DNA of 64,000 nt, from the NCBI GenBank assembly GCA_036346255.1, contig CM070619.1, positions 29,022,342-29,086,341 on the forward strand, in the 5' to 3' direction. Positions 57,568 through 64,000 of this stretch are shown in pieces. Each line of letters starts with the position of its first letter. The first letter of the stretch is position 1. A model generated the notes under the pieces. That model was not told the DNA's origin. It saw only the letters and a program-made list of their open reading frames with translations, and made no database searches. The DNA comes from Ampelocalamus luodianensis. Taxonomy: Eukaryota; Streptophyta; Magnoliopsida; Poales; Poaceae. The position numbers and the translations under genes are program-made.

Positions 57568-58715
57568 CAAGCAACGATCGTGAAGATTCTTGTCAAAGTT
57601 CAGACATTTCTCCATTTGAGTGAAGGTGGTTCAAAAACCGAGTCAAAAACGAAATCTGATCTAGAGACTTGCTCGTGGGTAATTGATGATCAAGATAACC
57701 CTAGATGGGTTCCCACATGTTACAGCAAGTTAGATCACAGCAAGAAATCAAGCAAAAGCTCACAACACGAAATCTCAGGAATCAACCAAAAAAGGAGAAC
57801 GAAAAACAGAGAGGACAGAGATCATGAACAGAAGAAAACTTCAGATTTTCATTCATTGCATCAAGAGCGAAAACAAAGAGATACGTCCTCATACACATGG
57901 ACATTCGAACAAGGAAGATTACAAGCTCCTCATGCCATCCTCTCCCTCTCCAACTCAAGAACACAACCCATACATGCTTGAGAGGGGATGAATACACAGA
58001 CTCTCAAGAAACCAACGAAGGGGACACAGAGGGAACACAACTTTGCCTCCACCAACAACTCTCAACCACTAAAGCCTAAAGCCAAAACAAACTCTAAAGC
58101 CTCTTTTGACTAAAGGAAATCCTGAAATCCCTTGAAGTGTTCAAATGGGCATGCAGCCCCTCCAACCTATTTATAGCCCACGGCTAACGGGTCTCCACCC
58201 CGTTACGCCCGCTAAGTCAAATGGAGCCCGCTCCCACTTGTGCAGCCTTGCGAAATTCCCGTTTCGCCCCTCCTGCACCTTCCGGGAAGTTTCCGCGCTC
58301 CTTGTCTCGCACGCCTCGCAACCACCTCGAGTCCACGTCGTCTTCGGCACATCTCGACCGTTCTGACCTCAGCGCCACCTGTGCCTAGTCCGGTCCACCG
58401 TGTCTCGCCACGACTCCACCCGATGTCCTGCAGTCACACAGACAAGAAACACATCAAATAGCACCGCTCGATACATGAAAGCGTAAATACCATCATACTT
58501 ACCATGACAAAGTCCAGACCAGTCGAAAAAGCAGAATATGCAACCTAATCCCGTACGACCAAGTTTGACCAAAGTCCGACCGAGCTCGATTGCGCCACGC
58601 AACGACTCGACTCCGAATCACCCAAACCAAACTCGACTTAACTAAACCAATGTCAATTACTCATCATACACATGGGATGACCTCCACATGGTCTCTCACT
58701 TTCTACTCGGCAAAT
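57568..58715 (-). mobile_element. LTR-related insertion in the XBOS-like pseudogene
   Basis: Shares a section (GGTTCAAAAACCGAG..., then CTTGCTCGTGGG..., CCCACATGTTACAGCAAG) with the reverse-oriented LTR at 15130-15235, and has the same layout of a gene-poor leader with a CTATTTATAGCCCA patch (near 58170). Canonical ends were not identified, and flanking exon-1 sequence is duplicated, so the insertion is not simple. Confidence 0.45.
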
Positions 58716-58855
58716 ATGGGCGGCGGCAATGTGGAGGGCGGAGAGGCGGTCGAAGAGCGTGGTGCGGCGGCGAGGCGGGCGAGGTCGTTGGACTGCGCCG
58801 CGCCGACGACGTCCACCTCCTCGTTGGGGCGCCCGCAGCTGGCGCCGTGCCCCAT
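58716..58855 (-). pseudogene. Second exon-1 copy of the XBOS31/33-like gene
   Basis: The minus-strand ATG at 58855 begins MGHGASCGRPNEEVDVVGAA, the XBOS31/33 N-terminus. The reading then shifts because the first-repeat segment is deleted, although ALHIAAA-type ankyrin sequence survives in the next frame. About 120 bp is shared with 57431-57567. It carries the true start that the other copy lacks. Confidence 0.75.
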
Positions 58856-59159
58856 CACCGCTGCGCCTCTTGCCTCTCGCCGCGCAGCGTGGAGGAGGAG
58901 GCCGAGCGGCGTCGGGGGAGCGAATGGGTACGGGGTGGGGAGGAGACTGAACGGGAAGGGGCTTTAACCCGTAGTATTTGGTGGTTAATTTTGGAGAAAT
59001 TGCAGTAACAAATAGTTATCCTCCTCTTGTAATAAGCCAGAAAATACGGTAGAGATGTGCTCTACCTTTTACATATGTTTCCACTGTAGCTTAAACATCA
59101 AGCTATTGCGAAGCAAGGACTTATTTTGCACGTCTGCAACTTCTATGAAAAAACAGCTT

Positions 59160-60225
59160 TCAGCTAGGCTGAACAGTTGAGCTGAAGATGAAAGTGTTTG
59201 GCTATCTGGATTTTAGATAGGCTAACTGGAGCTTCTGAGTTCAGAAATATCTGAAATGCCCCTGAGGCAAATGATGGTCTGTTTGATATCGTTTAACGAT
59301 AATTAACGACAACAAACGACAATTACCGGCACTTTAAGACAACTACCATAATTAACAACAATTAACACAACTGACGACAATTAACGCAATTGACCGCAAT
59401 TAACGACAATTAACGCATTTGACCACAATTAACGCAACTAACGACAATTAAAGACAATTAACGTAATTAACGATAATTATTACAATAAACAATTATTACA
59501 TAAATAGTTATTATAAAAAAACAATTATTACATAAATAATTAATTTACAACAAAAAAGAATTTTTTTAAAAAAAGGAGACAACAGCTAGGATTTAGGCCA
59601 ACGGTGGCGGTGGCAGGGAATGAGACGACGAAGGCGGGAGGAGGAGGAGGGCGCTCGGGCCTGGTCGGAGCCGGAGGAGGAGAGGGAGAAGGCACTCGGG
59701 CCCAGTCGGGGCCGAAGGTGAGCGGCGGTGTGAGCGGGCGGAGGCGTCGGGGAGGAGGAGAGAGGGAGGCAGCGCGCGGAGGCAGATCCGGTCTGGGTCG
59801 GTGCGGGCGGGCGGCCGGGCGCTCGAGGGCAGCCGGTCAGAGTCAGGGTAGCAGATCCGAGGAAGGGAGGATGGCAGCAGCGCCGGGGGTGGGAGGAGGA
59901 CGACGGTAGGTTCTGCACGGGGGAGAGAGGAGGACAGTGGCGCTGGGGGAGAGGGGACGTGGGCGTCAGTGGAGGAGGGAACCAGGGAGGAGGGAGGAAG
60001 GAGCGGGCATGGGGGAGGCTAGGGTTTCACCCGGGCGGCGAGTGGGAGAAGGGGGTTTTGTTGAATAGCAAAAAAAATGGGTAATTAGCCTCAACTAGGG
60101 GCAAAATCGAAACAGGGACTACGGGAACCGTGAGAAGCTGCCACTAACAGAACCCTAGCCTGCTTGGAAAGCTTCTCGCTTTTTCGAAGCTGAAGCCACT
60201 TTAAAACTCCCCGAACAAACCTCAA
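59160..60225. mobile_element. Second complete-looking copy of the GA-rich TIR element
   Basis: Left subterminal (GGCTGAACAGTTGAGCTGAA, then AGAAATATCTGAAATGCCC), degenerate AATTAACGACAATT array (about 59290-59545), GA-rich body (59590-60060) and right end (...GCTTCTCGCTTTTTCGAAGC, CCCCGAACAAACC). The order is the same as at 6491-7734 but sequence similarity is modest. No transposase. Termini are approximate. Confidence 0.55.
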
Positions 60226-60999
60226 AACCTGCCTATGCCCATCCTCTTCCTCTCCGTAGCAGTACCCATTCCCATTTCTTGCACCTCTCTCTTCCCCTCC
60301 AGCACTTCCTCTCCCCTTTCGCAGTGGTGCCGTTGAGAACAGCTGCCGGCTGGACAACCATGCCCCTCCCCTCCACGAACTGCGGCCTCTTCTTCTTCGC
60401 CTCTCCCTCTCCATCATGTGCTCCCGTGACTGCTCCTTAGTGCCTCCATTGGATCGAGCCATGGAAGCACCACTGCTGCTCCTAGATGCCGTGAAACTTG
60501 AGCACCGCCGCTGGAGTTGAGCACCACCGCATGAGCCTCACAATCGTCGCCGAGAGAGAACGACCAAGCCGGTGAGAGATGCATTCAATCAACACCAGAG
60601 TCTGGGAGGTATTAAGATATGAGTAAAATTGGTGCTGCTCTTTGTCCATTGTCTTTTTTCACTGTGCTCTTAGATCCGATTTGGGATGCAATCAGTATAT
60701 TCTCAGTTCCAACGCTTCAGTTTCTTTCAAATGCTTGATAATTTTTCTGATACTCTTTCTTCCTGAATATTGTGCTTGATCAGCGAATGGTTGAATGGGT
60801 TATTTCAGATAACGACACCCAACCTGAATGGACTTTCTGTTTGAGATTCACTTGATGGCAATATTATGGAGTACCCTGTGAGTTGGGATAGCGCCTCTTG
60901 CTTCAGGTTTTCACTCATACATGAAGATTCGGGTTGGGTAGTCTTTGACAGGCCAGTATGTGTGCTGCGGGGGACATTGTGGTACGTGTGCCACGACGT
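60226..60999. other. No gene recognised
   Basis: A CT-rich, leader-like stretch (60230-60480) followed by AT-rich sequence. Short frames on both strands give no recognisable protein. Confidence 0.35.
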
Positions 61000-61869
61000 T
61001 GCTGCTAGAATATTTAGAACTTTAGTGATTGCATAATTCTGCAAATAAATCATGACTACAGAAATAACATGAGTACTAAACATATCTAGAAGATGAACAG
61101 AACGTATAAGTTCATACTTACAACCGATGTGAAGTGAAGAGGATCGCAGAGGCGAAGAAGAGGACATCGTCAATGAAGAAGATGCTGATGTAGACGATGC
61201 AGGGAACGGCGAGCAGTCGTGGAATCGCTCCTCAAAAACCTAATTCGCCCTCTCTCGTACAGGATTGCAAGGACGACAGTTCCGGAGACCAACTCTCCCC
61301 ACTACTGATGCACGCCGGACGTAGGGACGGAGTAGCTGTAAGTAGCACAGCGCTCGAGAACAACTCACACAGATGTGTTTCGATTCAGCAGCGAAGATAG
61401 GCAGCGTTTTTGGGTTAAAAAGGCCATAGAAGGAAACCACAGTCAGATTAAGGCTCATTAATCCCAATTAATTTGCGCGTAATCAGAGCGTTTCCATTTA
61501 ACTCATTAATCGCAATTAATTCACGTGTAATCGGAGTATTTCCGTTTTGCATGGCAAAACAAAATTGCAAAAGAAAATTGTGTTTGGACCCACGACCGAG
61601 CCCGGAACGACCACCCCATTCACGTGCACGTCACGCGCTCGCGAAGCCTAGCTTGGCGTAGCGAGGCGAGGCGAGCGAGCGCGTGTAGTCCTCCTTTCTC
61701 TTGATTTACCAAGGCTAGACATACTCCACCTTATAAGGAAGTATCCCTCCACCTTGGCTAGCAATATAGGACTAATGTATCCCACATGCCACCATACATG
61801 AATAAGCCTTTGGGATTTTCCTAGGAATTATTATCAAAAGAGTGGGCCAAAGCCCAATTGATTACAACA
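61000..61869 (-). mobile_element. 3' LTR of minus-strand Copia element
   Basis: On the minus strand it starts TGTTGTAATCAATTGGGC (61869), directly after a polypurine tract (plus-strand ATCCCCCACC at 61870-61879). The low-coordinate end is uncertain: TGCTGC at 61000 or TGCAGGG at 61198. The element's other LTR lies beyond the window. Confidence 0.6.
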
Positions 61870-62417
61870 ATCCCCCACCAGATCCCAAAGGCTCACAAAA
61901 TTTGCCTGCTGTTCCAAAGCACTGTTAATATACCAGTTTTTTAGTAGAGACATGTTAGGGTTGAACATCCACCTAGAGCTTTAAGCTACATTCATTCACA
62001 ACTACACAATGAACTAAGCCTTGAATTGGCAGTTTTGCATGAATGAGTTTCACCTAAAGCCTTGACTGATACTAGGCTGCCAATAGGCTACCCCTCGGGT
62101 GGAGCATATAAGTCATACTCCGGTGTCTCTTCATGAGCTTCTTAGAGAGTACTCATTTCTCACAGACTGTGACTAGCAGTCGGGTTTACATAGGTGTGTT
62201 CTTTCAAGAATGCTTTGTAGGATAGCATCTTTGCTATTTAAAACCACAGAACACATTAAGACAAAGTCATCCTACCATACAGATTTGAGAGTACGGCATC
62301 TTCAGTGGAGTGGGTTATAAAATGTACTCTCCTTCAGTTAACCAAACAATTTGTTTTTCCTAGGTCCTACTCACGGGATCTTCAATCACATAGGTTGGGT
62401 TGCTACTATGGTGTAAC

Positions 62418-64000
62418 TCACATAGGTCTCATTTCCATCTCCTTCGATATATTATCTATCATATTCCGTGATAAACCCTTTGTAAAGGGATCTGTCATAT
62501 TCTTAGCTGTTAGGATATAATCCACAGCTATTATTCTGGAATTTCTCAATTTTCTGACAGATTTCAATCGTCTTTTTGCATGCCTAGAGGACTTCATGTT
62601 ATCCTTTGCACTGTTCACTTTAACGAGAACCGTTTGATTATCACAGTACATCAGGATGGCTGGATTTGGTTTTCCATCCACCAGCAAGTCCATCGGAGTT
62701 TACGTAGCCATTCTACTTCAACAGTGGCTGTATCCAATGTCGTGAGTTCTGCTTCCATGGTTGACCTCGTCAAAATGGTCTGTTTGCAAGACCTCCATGA
62801 AATAGCAACACCGCCTAGAGTGAAAACATATCCACTCGTAGCCTCAATCTCATCAGCATCGGATATCCAATTGGAATCACTATACCCTTCGAGTACGCCA
62901 GGGTACCCAGTATAATGAATTCCATAACTCATCGTACCTCTCAAGTAACGCATAACTCACTCAAGTGCGCACCAATGATTATCTCCCAGATTCGAGGTAA
63001 ATCGGCTTAATTTGCTTACAGCAAATGTGATGTCAGGCCGGGTAGCACTAGCTAAGTACATGAGTGAACCAATAATCTGGGAATATCTCAACTGATCTTT
63101 TCCTAGTCTTTTATTCTTTTGAAGTATTAGACTAGGATCATAAGGTGTTGGAGAAGACTTGCTTTCCATATAGCCAAAACGGCTCAAGACCTTCTCCACA
63201 TAATGGGATTGCAGAAGTGTAATCTCATCCTCACCCTTGATCAGTTTGATGTTTAGAATTACATCAGCTTTTCTCAGATCTTTCATGTCAAAACTTTGGG
63301 ATAGAAAAGACTTAACCTCGTTAATCATGTTAAGACTTGTTTTAAAGATAAGTATATCATCAACATACAAACACAATATAACTCCTTCACCTCCACCATA
63401 GCGGTAGTAAATACATCTATCGGCTTCGTTTACTGCAAAGCCTGCAGATGTCAAAGTTCTATCGAACTTCTCATGCCATTGTTTAGGTGTTTGCTTGAGG
63501 CCATATAGAGATTTCAGTAAGTTGCAAACCTTGCTCTCTTGACTGGTTACCACAAAATCATCAGGTTGTTCCATGTAGATTTCCTCATCTAGCTCTCAAT
63601 TGAGGAAAGTTGTCTTAACATCCATTTGATGGACAATAAAACCATGTGAGGCAGCCAATGATAGTAGTACGCGTATAGTGGTCAATCTAGCAATGGGTGA
63701 GTAAGTATCAAAGAAATATTCACCTTCTTTTTTAGTATAGCCCTTGGCCACAAGCCTTGCCTTGTACTTTTTAATAGTACCATCAGACCTAAACTTTTTC
63801 TTGAACACCCACTTACATCCTAGCTTGCAACCATATGGACGATTAGTGATTTCCCAAGTCCCATTAGCGAGAATGGAATCCATTTGCTACGGACCACATC
63901 CTTCTAGTACTCTGCATCAGGAGATGCATATACCTCTGAAATGGATTTGGGAACATCATCCACAAGGTACACATTGAAATCATCTTCAAAAGATTTTTCA
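62418..64000 (-). pseudogene. Copia pol (RT and RNase H), minus strand, with stops
   Basis: 63883-63596 encodes the RT start (CKWVFKKKFRSDG, YKARLVAKGYT). 63574-62957 continues with the CLYVDDILI catalytic box and ends GSLMYLASATRP. 62953-62651 and 62693-62418 encode RNase H (DSNWISDADE, then DPFTKGLS). Breaks are a TGA between the first two parts (near 63590), a TGA near 62955, a frameshift near 62680-62650, and a TAG in the segment reaching the window edge (near 63897). It is an inactive but relatively young-looking relic. It is a possible source family for the RT fragment lodged in KEN copy B. Confidence 0.85.

Noticed and set aside
60805..61173. 122-codon minus-strand ORF
   Set aside because: Crosses the probable LTR boundary, Ser-rich at one end, with no recognisable domain.

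Overview
The window reads as a grass nuclear chromosome, most likely rice (Oryza) or a close relative. The evidence is the AT-rich background broken by GC-rich 5'-exon-like islands, a BARE-1/RIRE1-type Copia LTR, a fragment of an XBOS31/33-type E3 ligase gene, a fragment of the plastid protoporphyrinogen oxidase gene, and dense nested plant transposons. No rRNA, tRNA, CRISPR array or bacterial-style operon was seen. Species and chromosome cannot be fixed from sequence reading alone.

The organising feature is a triplicated block. Each copy has a short untranslated leader exon, a roughly 0.7-0.9 kb intron, and one coding exon starting one base after the splice acceptor. The product is a small protein with an N-lobe-less pseudokinase C-lobe followed by a KEN ribonuclease-like domain, the fold of IRE1 and RNase L. 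Copy A (4602-5482) has a 2-bp frameshift. Copy B (25041-26207) has a frameshift, an inserted 191-bp Copia reverse-transcriptase fragment and a 75-bp duplication. Copy C (52788-53684) is open for 298 codons and keeps Tyr, Arg, Asn and His at the positions of the RNase active site. Each copy is followed by degenerate ~150-bp repeats and a GC-rich block with a 51-codon ORF. I regard this cluster as the most interesting system in the window.

Layout: 1-2.5 kb holds an orphan exon-like piece, a hairpin and a hAT-like element. 3.5-9.25 kb is block A, with a TIR element and a hairpin MITE. 9.25-19.5 kb holds LTR pieces carrying CGGTCnGACCG palindromes around an unrecognised minus-strand gene fragment. 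19.5-41.5 kb is block B, heavily interrupted by a Gypsy-like LTR holding a hAT with a BED-finger remnant, two nested solo LTRs, a Helitron 3' terminus behind gene-like material, a RIRE1-like solo LTR, a tiny TG..CA element and a GC-rich hAT. 41.7-46.0 kb is a complete non-autonomous CACTA element carrying fragments of a protoporphyrinogen oxidase gene and an ABHD17-like hydrolase gene. 46-49.5 kb is a decayed Copia element. 51.9-56.4 kb is block C, with a second MITE. 56.5-58.9 kb is a RING-less XBOS31/33-like pseudogene broken by LTR sequence. 61-64 kb is a minus-strand Copia element running off the window.

Only KEN copy C looks like a potentially functional protein gene. Nearly everything else is transposon, solo LTR, captured gene fragment or relic. 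Because the three blocks align, many insertions can be compared with uninterrupted sister sites, which makes most of the TSD and TIR calls below firm.
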